DNA from: Platerodrilus igneus
Taxonomy: Eukaryota; Arthropoda; Insecta; Coleoptera; Lycidae
DNA length: 64,000 nt
Assembly (NCBI GenBank): GCA_036346225.1
Contig: JARFIW010001215.1
Coordinates: forward strand, 4,726,501-4,790,500
Direction of reading: 5' to 3'
Shown piece by piece: positions 33,065 through 46,051 of this stretch. Every line of letters begins with the position of its first letter. The stretch's first letter is position 1. Below the pieces are notes generated by a model. The model was not told the origin of the DNA. It saw only the letters and a list, made by a program, of their open reading frames with translations, and ran no database searches. A program made the translations under genes and the position numbers.

Positions 33065-36000
33065 CCTCTATTAAGTTCAACTAGAACTAAGGCGAACTTA
33101 ATAATAAGTGAGCATAGAGCTAATATCGAATAAGATTTGATAAACGGTCTTGAATTATATACATCATGGTGTCCCAGACAACGACCGTTTGCATCAACCT
33201 ACAATAAATACGAATTGGCATATTTTTTCGACACTGCAATCACTAGTCCAGAATACAGAAGTTAAACTTCTTAATTTCGCGATCTTCCGCCGAGGACTGA
33301 AGATGGTTATGAATTAACACCTTAGCGCCAGTTTTAAATTCTTTAATTTTTTATTTCTATTACGATGGTGCTTTCATTTTTTCGAACTCGACCTCAACTG
33401 ATTATGAGCTAAAACGAATTTTTCTTGTTTACATTTACCAAGGGATGAAGTTTTTGGAAAAGAGGCCGTTCCCTTTAACGGATTTTATAACCTTTCCGAA
33501 ACGCACCTTATAATAAACACATTAATCTCAAATTAATTACGATTATATACTTATCAATAACAATAAATCCCCGGCAAACGATTTAAAGATATTAAAGCAC
33601 TTACTGTGGTTGTATCATACTGTTTTTGAATCTCAGGGTGGCGCGGTTCTTTCTGCCTTGTCCTGTTGAGTTGTTGCTTCTCCGGTAGGGCTCCTCTGAC
33701 GAGACGTTAAAGGGAAGAGGCGACAACACTCGAAGCGGTATCTGTGGCGGTTAGATCGAGAGTTCTTGAATAGTCGGTGGTCCGTGTTTTTTACGTCTTT
33801 TCCCACTCCGAGGTAGACGCACTGTTATAATTACACGCAGCATATTTTACCCGCCATTTTATAACATATATCGACCACGCTTTACGAGTGATGCAATCGC
33901 TATTTAAGTCAAATTTGCAAGCACAATTTAAGCAAAATCAAATTACTCACGTGGTGGCATCTCGGAACTTAAATCTTAGAATCCAACGGTGATTTGTAGG
34001 TTGAGTTACGCCATGTTGAACTTCAAATTGCCATCCGTCCTTCACGTAACTTCTGTTGCACTCGTAGGGGATGAAAGGAGATAAGGTACCAAGTACGATA
34101 AAGGTAAAGGTACAAGGAACCTACATACCTATTTCTAAAGAGAAAAAACACACACCACTCTCAGATAGGTGTTGCTTGGTTCACGTCTCGTGGCCTAATC
34201 CTCCTTTTCGACACTCGCGTACCCCCGCATTCACTCTGCGCAGGCGCGACTGTCAGCGACGATGGAAGTTGATGTTATTAATTTAAAAATACGCGGCAAT
34301 TAACTTATAATTTATATCTAAATCTAAAACATGCTACATTGCTATTTTGGCATTTGCACTCGTGTTAACGGGACGGTAAACTCTTTCTCACGCCGGATCC
34401 TGCGTCAGTGCTTACGTTTGCAATGATAAGCCTGGCGCCGGGATTCGTATGAATGTTCCTATTCCCAAGGTTTCACAACATCAGCGGAATTGCTCTAATT
34501 AAACGGGGATTTTCATAAGTACTAAAGTCCCTGACTTTTAAATTAAGACATTTTACTTTCTAAATGCTTTAAAAAAGCGTTACAACTTCTCGGACCATAT
34601 CCAGTCGAGCTAAGAATAGTTCGGTTAAAATTAAATGCTACCTTGTTCGAAACCATAGTCCAATTAGTGTGAACTGTGTGGTATAATGACTTCAACAGTC
34701 CTCTCACATTTCGGTTAATCTGTTCAGTTTGATTACGCTGAGAATAATATATTGAAGTATAGCCTACTCCTTAGTATCTCAAGTGTAACGTTCGGTTTAA
34801 TTCAACGTTTAGTATTGTATAGTTTACTTTAGCGAGCATATTAAACATGCCAATTTGTGATAAAGGACAGTCAAGTAAACTGTACACTTTTTCAAAATTG
34901 CGAAGAAGGCTAGAAAGTGACAGTTGGGGATTGTCAAATTAATTAAAAAGTGTCGAGTCGCGTTTTACGTTTGGGGTGTGTTTAATTAATCTTTTGTAGG
35001 TCCACTCTACCATCCGATGTTATATACCGTCATTGTTATGCCTATAAGATGCCAATTCATATTGGGAGTTTATTTGGATGAAAGAAAAGTGACCTCAGAT
35101 TACATTTGCCGTACGCTGTAATTAACCGATTTAGTCGGGAACCTTAACACACACCTATGATAAAGTTAGTTGGGCTGTTGCATTATACCGACACCCACTC
35201 TCCTCGCTGTGTCTATAGTGACCTGATTCACCCCACAAACCCTTCAAGGTAAGCGTTGCACTGTAGTAGTTACTAAGTGACCAAACTGGTTCGCATGCTG
35301 GTATTGGGATATTTTATCCTGAACTATAGAATGTTCTTTTGCATCTACCGCCAGTGAAGCTAAAAGTAGATAGTGTGTTTCGCCCCGTATTTACCCTACT
35401 TTTACTGTAGTCAACAGTGTAAAACAGAAAGCCGCTTGTGTGCGCATTGTATATCTATTAGTCCGTAAAATTTTAAAGCTGCGATACTTTTCCAAATTGT
35501 ACCACTTGTTTCGTAATGTAAGACGATACCAGTTGTAGCGCCTAGATAGTTCAAGTAGACTTACGTCTACCGTCCACATTGTTACCGGAGGTTTGCATGC
35601 ACCCGGTGTAACACGCGTGATATTTCGGGCTGTAGTCTACACTCTTTTGGTCGTCAAACCTAAGAACCCGTACTGCCGTGAGGCCCAGGTGCATTCAACC
35701 CTACCCCCATCTTAGAAATAATTGTACTCACAAGTATATCTTTGGTAGCCCTGGCCAGTGCGAACTTACACTTAGTTGTTACTTTTGGTTAGTTATCATA
35801 ATTAATTTGATCGTAGTTGGGGCGTACTCCATATACGCCGTACCTACATTTGCTTATATACACCTTTGTTCATGTTACTTACTGTACTTAATTAATGTGT
35901 TCTTTTCAGCCATGTGTTTGTATTATAATCCAGGTGCATTATTCTGTTGTAGTAATTTGCGTGAGTAGGGTGAATCAGTACATTCTACACCGTGAGTTTT

Positions 36001-36318
36001 CCATATTTTCCTATTTTCTTATTATAACAAGTGCAGGGGTGTTTGCTCGACCAGTAACGAGACGCCGATTATATCTAACACAGTGACATTACTGGTGGTG
36101 CCCACTCAATTTTGCCGTCACTCCCGATTTTTGGCATACTACCAAGTTGACGCCCCACTATAATTGTTATCTTAGGGCGTTTAGCAATCCCGACCTACGA
36201 CTTTTATCATACCCACCCCTCACCGGCTAGAACTAGGCCGCGCACGGATTTAGATCCGTCCCTTGGTGTCGTAGTGCTGAATTGGCCCGTGACACAAGCC
36301 ATTAACGTTTTTCCCAAT
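33065..36318. other. LTR-element interior, no intact genes
   Basis: Apart from the LTR-like fragment at 34060-34360, I see only short, unrelated frames. Local base composition is less AT-rich than the flanks, which fits decayed element DNA. Confidence 0.4.
34060..34360 (-). repeat. Solo fragment of the palindrome-type LTR
   Basis: On minus it follows the same series of blocks as the palindromic LTR: ATGCCAAAAT near the start, CTGCGCAGAGTGAATGCG like GAATGCGCAGACGCG, AGACGTGA after a GGCCAC stretch where the other has CCAAT, then TTTCTCTTTAGAAATAGGTA and GGTTCCTTGTACC. The 36-kb integrase fragment may or may not belong to it. Confidence 0.6.
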
Positions 36319-36621
36319 TCAAACTTGTAAACTGACCTGGGTTATCGGACAAAAGCGGTTCCTGTTTTCCCACCCATAGAAAGTATTTATTTTTTTTAAA
36401 CAACAAAGTAGAGCTACAGTATTAATTCGTCGCAAAGGAAATAACGCTACATACTTAGTAAATGCGTCTATCACCATGAAAAGCAGAGTAGCTCCTGACT
36501 TGGAAGCCGGTAGGAGACCCAATAGATCTAGATAAAGTATCTTATTTGACTTCATCGAGCACCACACTTTGATACTCTCTCCTACAACGCGACAAATTCT
36601 TTGTCTTTTGATAAAGTTCAC
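36319..36621 (-). pseudogene. Retroviral-type integrase core fragment (Gypsy)
   Basis: Reads KILYLDLLGLLPASKSGATL then LFMVIDAFTKYVALFPLRRI, the rve integrase core with the first catalytic Asp (YLDLLG) and the DAFTKYV block. The His of the usual (I/V)D pair is Leu. About 100 codons; the second Asp and Glu region is missing. It lies only ~290 bp from the primer site, where gag is normally found. Confidence 0.75.
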
Positions 36622-36911
36622 AACCCGATATAATGCTAAGGATTAAGTGTCTCATGCGAAGAAAAAATAATCTCTTTGTAGAACGAGTAAACATTTTTTA
36701 GGTCCAAAATGGCATTGATCTTGACGTTTCTGACGTACCACGAACTCTAAGATGCCTAGAACACATAATTCAATTTCTGGAAAATTTTGAGAACTCCATC
36801 TAAAAAGTATCTCATCTTAACACATATAGCAGTCGGAAAACGTCGCTTATTTTTTTTTTAAAACTTTAGACACGTTTTATCTTTGGGGATAGTAAAATCA
36901 CAGTATACTAT

Positions 36912-36930
36912 CGCCCTACGTTGGCTGCCA
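36912..36930 (-). other. Primer binding site, tRNA-Lys type
   Basis: On minus TGGCAGCCAACGTAGGGC, which differs at two positions from the primer site at 30215-30232. It directly abuts the right direct repeat. Confidence 0.65.
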
Positions 36931-37206
36931 ATTGCGCAGTTTGTCCTTGGAACTAACTATTATTTTCAAGAGAATTTTTAAGGGCGCTTTATTCGAAATA
37001 AAATATCGAAAAATAGGTAGTGGGCTCAACCGCTGGTACGAAAATAATACAACAATCCCAGAGACACACAACCATCCATTATTCACTTATTAGAGGGAGG
37101 AGGGGGGGCTGCTACTAGTTTATTAATTAATATCTTTAATTTTTATGTTAGCCAAATTTACTACTAATTAATATTATCATTTTCACAAACAACCCAACAA
37201 GACCGC
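36931..37206 (-). repeat. LTR (5' copy), decayed and shorter
   Basis: Right direct repeat, about 276 bp, lacking the 430-bp middle of the left copy. It ends ~535 bp upstream of the F-box gene start. Confidence 0.5.
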
Positions 37207-37742
37207 TTACAGTTCGTCATTTTTATTTACTTAAATATTTGGTGGTAAAAGCTTAATTTTTGTAGGGTTAATAATACAATTTTTCTAATGCCTAAGGCTC
37301 TTTATCGTCACGCTGTCGCCGCTGTAGATTGTTTGCCCATGATTGTGCATATTTATTCTAGTTTTGATTCTAACGATATTTTACAAATTTAGATCCTTTT
37401 AGGTTTAAATTTAGTGTAAATATATGTAATCTACATTACATATAATTACCAAGTAAATTTTTTAAACGGTCTTTTTATATGAGTAGCATTTTCTAACCTT
37501 GTTACGCATATGTCAATATGTGGGTTAATCTTTTATTTCTACTTTTTCTGCTATACTTTGTCAGCGCAAGCGTAGTCACTTCCTGACATTTAAACCGTTT
37601 GCTCCTCAAGTGTTTTTATTTTGTATATAAATTGTCACCATTTATTTTTAAACAGTCTTTTGTTTTCCATTTCCCACTGCATTTGAACGTAATTACTATT
37701 TAAAATTTAGTGAGTCGCAAGAACTAGTGCACAATTTTTGCA
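37207..37742. other. upstream region of the F-box gene
   Basis: No ORF. TATATAA-like sequence at about 37623 lies ~120 bp before the ATG and could be a core promoter; unproven. Confidence 0.3.
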
Positions 37743-38480
37743 ATGTGTTTTTTCCCTAGAGAAGTAATTGAAAAAATTTTATATTTTTGTGATGGGAAAA
37801 CTCTTAAGAAAGCTAAATTAGTTAATTCTGATTGGCACTGTATTGTTGAATATCTTACTCAGGTCTCGTTCACAGCTTTAGATCTGTTTCCTTTGTATAA
37901 TAAGAGTTGTTTTTTTAGAAAACTGATGTGTGGGAGAAATGTTGCAATGATGAGATACCCCAGACAGAATTAAATACGTATCTTTCTAAGTATGAAGATA
38001 TTTTTGATGAAGATAAATGGGTGTATATTTATGACAATTGGTCGAGTTGGCATGATGTTGAGAAAAATGTACATTTTGATACAACTTTATGTCCTGTTGA
38101 TATACCCAGAATAACGTGCATTGCTGTATCAGGTTTTGAAATAGTTTTCTATGGCATATATACAGATAATGAGTGTTTTAGGTATTTATATAGCAGTTGG
38201 TTGTGAAGATGGTCGTGTACATTTTTATAGCAATGATTGGGAATTGTTATATTCAACTCGCTATTTATCTGCTAAAATTATAGATTTGGGGTTTGTTGAA
38301 GGTATTATAAATTAAATAAATGCATAATTTTAAAGCATTCTTGATAGATAATTACAAGATGCTTTCAGGTAGTGATAATCCACTTCTTCTTATTGCATAT
38401 AACGAAGGTACAATAGTTATCACTGATTTCGACGGTAAATTAACCGAGCTAGAATCATTACATGATGTCAAATTGTTCAA
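37743..38480 (+). CDS. F-box protein, N-terminal exons, two frame breaks
   Basis: Starts MCFFPREVIEKILYFCDGKT at 37743, a good F-box (PREVIEKIL, then KKAKLVNSDWHCIV), the Skp1-binding motif of SCF ubiquitin ligases. After CF at a 7-T run (about 37910) the frame shifts to RKTDVWEKCCNDEIPQTELN and WVYIYDNWSSWHDVEKNVHF, typical post-F-box sequence. Near 38170 a second shift enters GIYIAVGCEDGRVHFYSND, a beta-propeller-like repeat. Exon 1 ends at 38301 (G/GTATTA), the intron is 38302-38368, and exon 2 (38369-38480) reads NPLLLIAYNEGTIVITDFDG to a GTAAGT donor. Intact splice sites suggest a real gene, with indels due to sequence error or recent decay. No later exon was found. Confidence 0.65.
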
Positions 38481-41329
38481 GTAAGTTTACAGTATTTTCC
38501 TTTGTTTCATTTTTGAGTTGACTTAGGTTGCCTTGGTAGCCAATAAATTTGGTTTGATTTGAAATAAACTAAAAAGATGTATGTACCTTAGTGTCAAACT
38601 GTCGGATGTCTATTTTATCAACTTTATAGGATAGCGTAAAAACAGTCTGTCGCTTGTTCCTGTATACAATTTCATAAATACCAATTAAATCGTATAAATA
38701 GTAATTTTTTATGAATCTATTATTGTTTTACAAATAATAGAGGCACATTACAGTGTAACGTTATATGTCTTTGATTTTAATTAAAAAAAAACTACAAAAG
38801 TTGTGAACAACAGATTTTCTTACAAATATCGTATAATGTAACATGCCCTATGCAAGTCTTACTGTAGACATCTATATTTTCATTCTTTGCTTTTAAAAAA
38901 TGTGTAAACAAAATAATACGACTATCCTAACATAAGCTTAATGTTAGTTGTTCTCAGTTTATTGGTTGTTTTCGGAATCAATTTATGGGTAATGTTGTAC
39001 TGATTCTGAAGTCATGGTTTTGATAACAACTATGAAATTCGGCAGGAATTCACTGTAGCAAGGTTTGTAGGTGTGGTGTTATCACGTAACTTAATCAATT
39101 TACTGGTTGGGGTAACTAGTTAGGGGTTATTTTTATATCCCCAAATGTGACCAGTAATCTTTAAGGAAGGATTTCCTTAAAATGATGGAACGCAAATATC
39201 TTCCGACTATGCTAGGGGTCTATTACTTGGGCAGAGCTTATGAGGAATGGTTGGGGTTCTTTTTACAAAGCATTATTTTATTACTAGGGCTAGATTCTCG
39301 ACAAAACAGGGGTTTGAATAGGACACCACCAAGTCAGTAACTTTAAACACAGGGTTTCCTAGGGGGACTTGGGCGTCCTTAGGGAGGAATACCGTATTAA
39401 CTGCTAACGCAGAAGCTGTAAAAAAATTTAATTAAATATACAAAAATGAGGACATTCTCTTGCTACCTCATCAAAAAAAACAACAAAGATTAATCAGGCA
39501 ACAATAATATGAACACAGATTTTATGCTTCAAATACTGAAAAGGCTATTAAAGCTTCTTGTTAATTGGTTTTACCACTTTACTCTATTTGATCTTATACT
39601 TTGTTACCCTACTTCTGAACGTACTTGTTCAGAATAAAACAATTAAGAAAATTAAATGTTGTTTCTTTAATTAAAATTGTCCTTTCATAAAAATTGTAAA
39701 TATAAAATTCATGTTTAAGAAAAGATAATACAAGTTTCATCTACTCATAAGGTAGGACTATATATTGAATGAAAAATATCAAAACTTTAAATGTTGCTTT
39801 AGTTACAAAAGTTTAACTTGAATTTATACCAGAAATATCAGATCTGCTTTTTCTGTTTACATTTTATAAAACTTTAACTACTTTGTCTATTAATTCATTA
39901 TTCAAAAATTATAAGTGAAATCATGTATATATGAAACATCAATAAGAATTCTTTAAGTTTGCCTAATTTCATAAAATTTAATAACTGTAATTGTACTGAA
40001 CTAGTATTGACAACAAAAATTTACTAAGGTCCTTCTTAATATGCTAAACGGATTTATCAGAATAGATAGTTACAAAAATATTTTCTGAAGCAGCCTGGTA
40101 TCAAAGATCACCAAATGTAGACGTGATGCAAGAATAATTCTAAACTCTTACCTTGTCTCTGCAGGTGTTCTTTACATGTTGTCGTCACAACATGTTAGGG
40201 TAGGTGTTTATACATACATTTTTCAGAAAACAAGTGACGTAAAATCCACGTGTTCCACAGAACACGGACAGCTATGCGACCCTTGGACCGGACCATGCTA
40301 ACTTCTATGCGTTTTTGTTATACGCACGAACTGGACCACCAAATTCCAATACTAGACGTAGACGTTCTACTGTGTGTAAATCTTGAACGAAAGTTTTAAC
40401 AGTACCATTCTAATGCATCATCGGACTTAATTTACAAACCATAAAAATTTCTACATATTTTGTAGAACGTTTCCTTAAAATTCGAACTTATTGTTTTCTC
40501 CATAATATCACATCAAATCCAACTATCCATCGTACGGTTGAAGGACGTTCATATTGGATCGATACCGTATCGCAAAGTTGACGTGAATGAACCATAAGTT
40601 GATACTCGCAGGTGCACTCGCTGCCTTAGTTTTATAGAACCAGATAATACAAAACGACTTCTTAAAGTTGAGAATTAGAATATAAAAATCTAATTGAGGA
40701 CTTCTACGAAGCGTTGAAAAACATATTTTATCGTACTTTTACGAAATCATTAAAGGAATATTTTATGTGTTATTTACACACATGTCCAAAGAATTATTAA
40801 ATGAATTTATCTAAGGAATTATCCAAACGAAGTTATTTATTAGAAGTCATTTAAAAACATCTTTAAAAGGAACCTTATAACAGAAGAAATAAAAAATTAC
40901 TAAAAGAAAAATTAAGAAAAGTGCAATTATGAAAAGAGCAATTACGAAAAGAGCGCATCGTTAAAACATCAATGGCCTAGTATCCAGCGCACTAGGGTTC
41001 AACTACCGCACAAAAAGCCAGACGCAAGTTGCATGCTAAAACTCTTATTAGTTCCATTATCGTTCTCGACGAGAGCTCTAGTTAATCTGAGTGCAAATGT
41101 GCTATGCACGAAACAGGAAAGCTACTTGGCCTTGATAATAATTGTATTAACATTCGGCGCCTGATGTTAGCAACCAAACTAGCATTTCTGTATGGCGGTT
41201 AGCACATACAATATCAATACTGGTATTTATTTGTTTAAAAATGGTTCGCTTGATATTAATGACTATACTAGAGTTATTAGGACTAAAAATTCGTTGATGT
41301 TCTACTGTGGTAAAAAAAAACTGTTACAG
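38481..41329. other. no recognisable gene; intron or intergenic
   Basis: AT-rich. Could contain intron of the F-box gene. The part 40860-40950 is A-rich low-complexity sequence. No exon or element identified. Confidence 0.35.
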
Positions 41330-41556
41330 TGTATCCAACTTTGAAGGGCTCGAGAGTACGATACATTGAACACTATATACTAATTAATACGTTTATTACA
41401 ATATATTCATGGAGTAATTTACATTAGGATTCAACCATTTCGTATTGAAATACACGAATGTACTGCATCTGTACCTTGAATGCCGAATTGCTAGGAGAAG
41501 GCAGCAGTATACCCGCGCATGACAGAATGGTAGGGATGGCATGGTATAGTGCATCA
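41330..41556 (-). repeat. Gypsy LTR, 3' copy
   Basis: About 227 bp; next to it a purine tract reads AAGGGAAGGG on minus (about 41557-41566), the expected polypurine tract. Confidence 0.8.
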
Positions 41557-41641
41557 CCCTTCCCTTATAAGAGAGAAATTGTAAAATTGTACATAATTAT
41601 TGAAAAATAAACATTTGTAATGTAGAACTTAAATTATAAAT

Positions 41642-42723
41642 CTAATCTAGAAACTGGTTTCTTTGTACGTGTAGAACATCTAATAATTTGTTCAGGACTA
41701 TTCGCTTGAATGTGTAGTGTACCTGGTTGCTCAACTTCACTTTTTTGACCTCTCGCCGGTGAAGTGTGAGATAGTGAAATATTACCGTTTTCACGTTGCA
41801 CTGCACTGTCACTAACACTTGCGACGTATTATACAACTTTACTACCACTAAGACCTGTAACACTTTCAGGAGCCGCAACAATACTGCGATCCTCAGCTAA
41901 GGGTGTATGTTTTTGTTTTTGTAAGCGAACTGCGTTTCTTGTTTGTTGAAAAATTCTAGCGAAGTTGGACGTAGTTGATCCATATGGCGTTTCCAGTATG
42001 TACCATCTGGAAATCTCACTAAATAATTGTGAGTGCCTAGCACTGAATCAATTTTTGCAATTTTCCAAGGGTTTGAAGTTGTATAGGATCGGGCGAACAC
42101 CGTATCTCCAGGTTCAAAAATTTGCATTGATGTACCTGTGTAATTACGTGCCTGTAATTGCTGTTTATTGACTATTGTTTGCTTGTAATTAGGTCGAAAT
42201 AAATCTAATTTGCAAGTGGGTCGTCTGCCTAACATGAGTACTGTGGACGACTCACCTGTTGTTGAATGTGGTATCAGCCTGTAGTTTGCTAAGAATAAAT
42301 GTATTGCATCTTGTAATGTCATGTTTTCATATATTCCATTTTTTATTGAACGTTTAAATGTGTCAATAATATTTTCTGCAGCGCCGTTAGTAGAAGGATG
42401 GTATGATGCTGTTGTAATATGCTTGTACCATTCTTTTTATAAAAGATTCGAACTCAATTGATGTAAAAGATGTAGCATTTTCGGTAAACCAAAATGAGAA
42501 AAAATTGGTCGTGTAATTTACTAATCGTAGCATTTGAAGATGTAGAATTTACTATAAAAATTTCAGGACACTTACTGTATGAATCTATGGCTACGAAAAA
42601 TTCTTTTCCCATGAAAGGTCCGGCATGATCAATATGGATCCTTTGCATAGGTGATGTAACAGCTTCCCATGGATGTAACAATCCCTTTGAAGGAATTTTT
42701 CTGCCTGTAAGCACAAGCGTCAC
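41642..42723 (-). pseudogene. Gypsy integrase, core and C-terminal part
   Basis: 42454-42723: PMQRIHIDHAGPFMGKEFFV and IDSYSKCPEIF, the integrase core with the first Asp. Before it, in broken frames up to 43057, are pieces of the HHCC zinc region. 41897-42322: AIHLFLANYRLIPHSTTGES then PTCKLDLFRPNYK, and the chromatin-side domain FEPGDTVFARSYTTSNPWKI with LVRFPDGTYWKRHMDQLRP. 41642-41881 is a degenerate tail. The segment with the second Asp and Glu (42323-42453) is out of frame. Confidence 0.8.
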
Positions 42724-43057
42724 AAGTTGAAACTAACGATTCGATGTTTTTGTTTATGTTAGGCCACCAAACATATTGTCGAGCTAACATTTTCATTCCC
42801 ATCATTCCAACGTGACTTACATGTAATTCTTTAAGTTTGTAATCTTGAAGGAACTATCACTCTGGAACCCCAAAGACCGCAACCGTGTTCTATGGTCAAT
42901 TCAGATCTTCTTGTGTAATATGGTGATAGCGACGTATCTTGATTGTAATCAAGCTACCCTGATGCTGTAAAATGTAGTACTTTTGAAAGTATGGTATCAT
43001 TGCGGGTGCGCCGGGCAATATCCACTGCAGTGTAAGGTAATTCTTTCATATCGTTTA

Positions 43058-43333
43058 TGTTAAATTGTTCTTTTTAATAAAGCAATAATACTCAATTGGA
43101 GGCATAATGTTTTATATTATTTATCTTTATCATTTAAAATACAAAACAAAAGCATTGCCAGTAAACTGTCACATATCACGAATACCCAACCTACTACAAC
43201 TAATAACTGAACTTTTTAATACAACTCTAATGCGCACACTCTGCTTCTTAATGTCTGCAGGTGCGTACTTAAGATACTATAATGTTGATATAAAATAACA
43301 AAACACAGGGGCGTATTATCGCATATTCCAACA
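43058..43333 (-). repeat. Copia LTR, 3' copy
   Basis: 276 bp with TG...CA ends; next to it, on minus, the purine-rich GCAAGGGTAGG is the likely polypurine tract. Confidence 0.9.
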
Positions 43334-43427
43334 CCTACCCTTGCGATAAACGCGACAAAGAAAATACTTCACAATAAGATATTGAAAACTAAGGGCAAAC
43401 ACTCTGTAATTACTACTACCTTATCCA

Positions 43428-43994
43428 TTAATATAATTTCAACTTAAATCTAAATTCTTCAAATTTATTACGGCCTAGTGGCTTTGTAAAAATATCAGCT
43501 GAATTGTTGCGGCCTTCAATTTTTATTACATTGATTACATTTTGAACTATTAAATCATGAACAAAGTGAAGTGCAACATTTATATTTTTGGATCTTTTCG
43601 AAAAATTCCCATTATTTGCCAACATACACGTTCCACTATTATCTTCATAAATCTTTATATTAGTTAACAAACTGTTGTTAATACCAAAATCAGACAACAG
43701 ATTTTTGACATGTAATGTTTCTTCTACAGCGTCCGCCAGAGCTACATATTCCACATGACTTGAAGAACGTGAAACAGTTTTTTGTTTAATTGATTTCCAA
43801 CTTACAACATTTCCAAATACTTTAACAAGAAAACCAGTAGTTGATTTACTATCATTCACGTGTCCAACCAAGCCGGCATCAACATAACAATGAGTTATAT
43901 CGTTATTAGTATTTTTACCATAATTGTGTGACACATGACGTGTGTGATATAAATAAATTAAAATTCGCAAAGCATGCCTAAAAATGTATTTCAT
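43428..43994 (-). pseudogene. Copia RNase H domain
   Basis: Reads HCYVDAGLVGHVNDSKSTTG then VVSWKSIKQKTVSRSSSHVE, and near the end GRNNSADIFTKPLGRNKFEE, the signature end of copia pol. The catalytic Asp (YVDA) is present, but the usual EAEY site is HVEY. A gap of weak homology (43995-44218) separates it from the RT frame. Confidence 0.85.
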
Positions 43995-44218
43995 TATAAC
44001 AATTTTGAAAACGGCTTAAATAATTTACCGAGAAGGCAACATCTGGTCTAGTGCCTTCTGAAACATAATAATGCACCAATTAAATTTTTATATTTTAAAC
44101 TGTCATTGAGTTCCCCACTTTCTAATTTCAAATTTGTTTCCATCAGTGTATTTTATGTTACTATTTAAGATACCATATTTTACTGCAAGCTCTTCAATAA
44201 ATTTCATTTGGCTTAAAG

Positions 44219-44971
44219 TCATTTGTAGGTTATTTTTATCATAATTACTATCAATACTAATTTTACATTCTCAAAATCGGTCATTTTAAAATGATTTGTA
44301 AAATTTCTTTTGATCAGTTCTATAGAACGTATGTTACTTCCACAGATAAGGATATCATCTACAAAAATAATACAAAAGAGATCCATCTTTATATTAGAAT
44401 ACAGACAAAGATCATGTTGACTACGTGTAAATCCAAGACTAACAATAAACTTACTAAAACAATCATACCAGTTTCTCGGACATTCGTTCAGTCCATATAG
44501 TGATTTTTTAAATTTATAAACCTTTCCTGCTTCAATTTCACACCCTTCTGGCTGTTCAACAAATATTTCAGATTTTACTTGACTATGTAGGAATGCAGTT
44601 TGTACAGCCATCTGATGAATGTCATAGCCACGTTCCACACAAACACTTAATAATGTACGTACAGTTGATAACCTAGCAACAGGTGCGTACACATCATTCA
44701 CCAATTCATTCTGTTTGAATCCTTTAACGACAAGTCTAGCTTTATACATGCCATAGGATTTTATTTTATACACCCATTTCACATTTAGCACCTTTGTGTC
44801 TACATGTCTGTCAACTAGCTCCCAAGTTTCTGAATCCTTCAATGAATTAAATTTTTTTAACATTGCTTTTCGCCATTCCTCTTTCTCCTCAGAGTCTATT
44901 GCTTCATCATACGTTTTGGGCTCACTCAAATTTTCATAATTAGAATATAAGACATAATCGTTATAACGCAC
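44219..44971 (-). pseudogene. Copia reverse transcriptase (RVT_2), catalytic site altered
   Basis: Reads PKTYDEAIDSEEKEEWRKAM, ETWELVDRHV, VKWVYKIKSYGMYKARLVVK, then HQMAVQTAFLHSQV and VYKFKKSLYGLNECPRNWYD, then IIFVDDILICGSN. Motif A normally has Asp in QMDV; here it is Ala. FVDD in motif C is intact. The frame then degenerates after VKLVLIVIMIK. Confidence 0.9.
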
Positions 44972-45937
44972 TGGTACCCTTTTTTTCTTTCTGTTCTACT
45001 TTTGACCTCTTCCATTTTCTCTTCTTTCCCTGATTCATTCTCGCTGTTCTCATCATTCAAACGAATACATTCAGTGCCTGATTCAACAAACCTCACATTT
45101 CTTGCCAATTGCACTTTACCATTGACCAAGATCCTATAACCTTGATCAAAATACCCTACTAATGTTTCCTTTATTGAAATCATCTGATGTAGTTCTTTTT
45201 CATCAGGTATTCTAACAAAAACATCACTTCCATACATTTGCAAATTTTTCACACTCGGTTTACGACCAAAAAATATTTTATACGGTGTCTTTTTCTCAAA
45301 AGTTGAACTATTTTTTAATGTTTCCTATAAAACAGGCAGCTAAAACAATTTCTGGCCAGTATTTTCCTTCTAGGTTGGCTTCCTTTCTTAAGCACCGTAC
45401 ACGGTTCATAATGGTTCTGTTAAATCGTTTGGCAACTCCATTTAATTCATGATTATATGGCATGCATGGCACAATTTGAAAACCTTCCCTTTTTGCCACA
45501 TCATAATAATTTTGATTCAGATACTCCTTTCCATTATCACACCTCAATTCTAAAACAGAACCTGCTGCACAATTTTTAAGGACATTGAAATATTTCATAA
45601 AGCAATCAAACACATCAGACTTGTTTTTAATACAAAATATTCGTGCAACTCTCGAGTAATCATCGATAAAACTAACAAAATATTTTTCAAAATTAAAACC
45701 TTCCTCATCCATAAACTTTACATCTGTATGAACTATTTGACCACAGTAGTCAGCGCGTCTTCGATTGTTTTCATATTTTAAATTTGACATTTTACTTTCT
45801 AAGCAAATTTCACAGTGCATAAAATTGTTATCCAAAGAATTTGACAAATCATTTAAATAATTTTGACGGCACATTATTTGTAAATCATTAAAATTTACAT
45901 GACCAAGCACTCTATGTAAATGCTCTTTGACTGACAT
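44926..45937 (-). pseudogene. Copia integrase, catalytic Glu replaced
   Basis: HRVLGHVNFNDL with CEICLESK forms the HHCC zinc finger. The core has IVHTDVKFMDEE (first Asp), ELRCDNGKEYLN (second Asp) and HELNGVAKRFNRT, where the usual Glu of VAER is Lys. 45308-45937 covers zinc finger and core; 44926-45252 continues as the C-terminal region (MYGSDVFVRIPDEKELHQMI, GYFDQGYRILVNGKVQ) into acidic linker. Confidence 0.85.
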
Positions 45938-46051
45938 ATTTTTTGCTGTGTAATTAGCTGAAATTATGTTGCTTTCAGATATTACCTCACATCTTATAGG
46001 GAAAAGTTTATCTTTGACACTTGAATAGAAAATTAATTCATATTTCTGATC

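Larger units (their letters stand above)
32366..37206 (-). mobile_element. Old Gypsy-like LTR element, heavily decayed
   Basis: Similar direct repeats lie at 32366-33064 and 36931-37206 (shared blocks GGAACTAAC, AAATAAAATAT, CAACCGCTGGTA, GAAAATAATAC, CAATCCC). The left copy has an extra ~430 bp (32455-32880). A primer site lies next to the right copy (36912-36930). A purine tract reading AGAGGGGG on minus lies next to the left copy at about 33067. Both place the element on minus. The only coding remnant is integrase at 36319-36621, unusually close to the primer site, so most of gag-pol is deleted or rearranged. No target duplication was found. Confidence 0.55.

Noticed and set aside
35678..36086. 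Membrane-protein-like plus-strand frames
   Set aside because: Hydrophobic composition arises from AT-rich decayed LTR-element DNA; no start context, splice site or family pattern.
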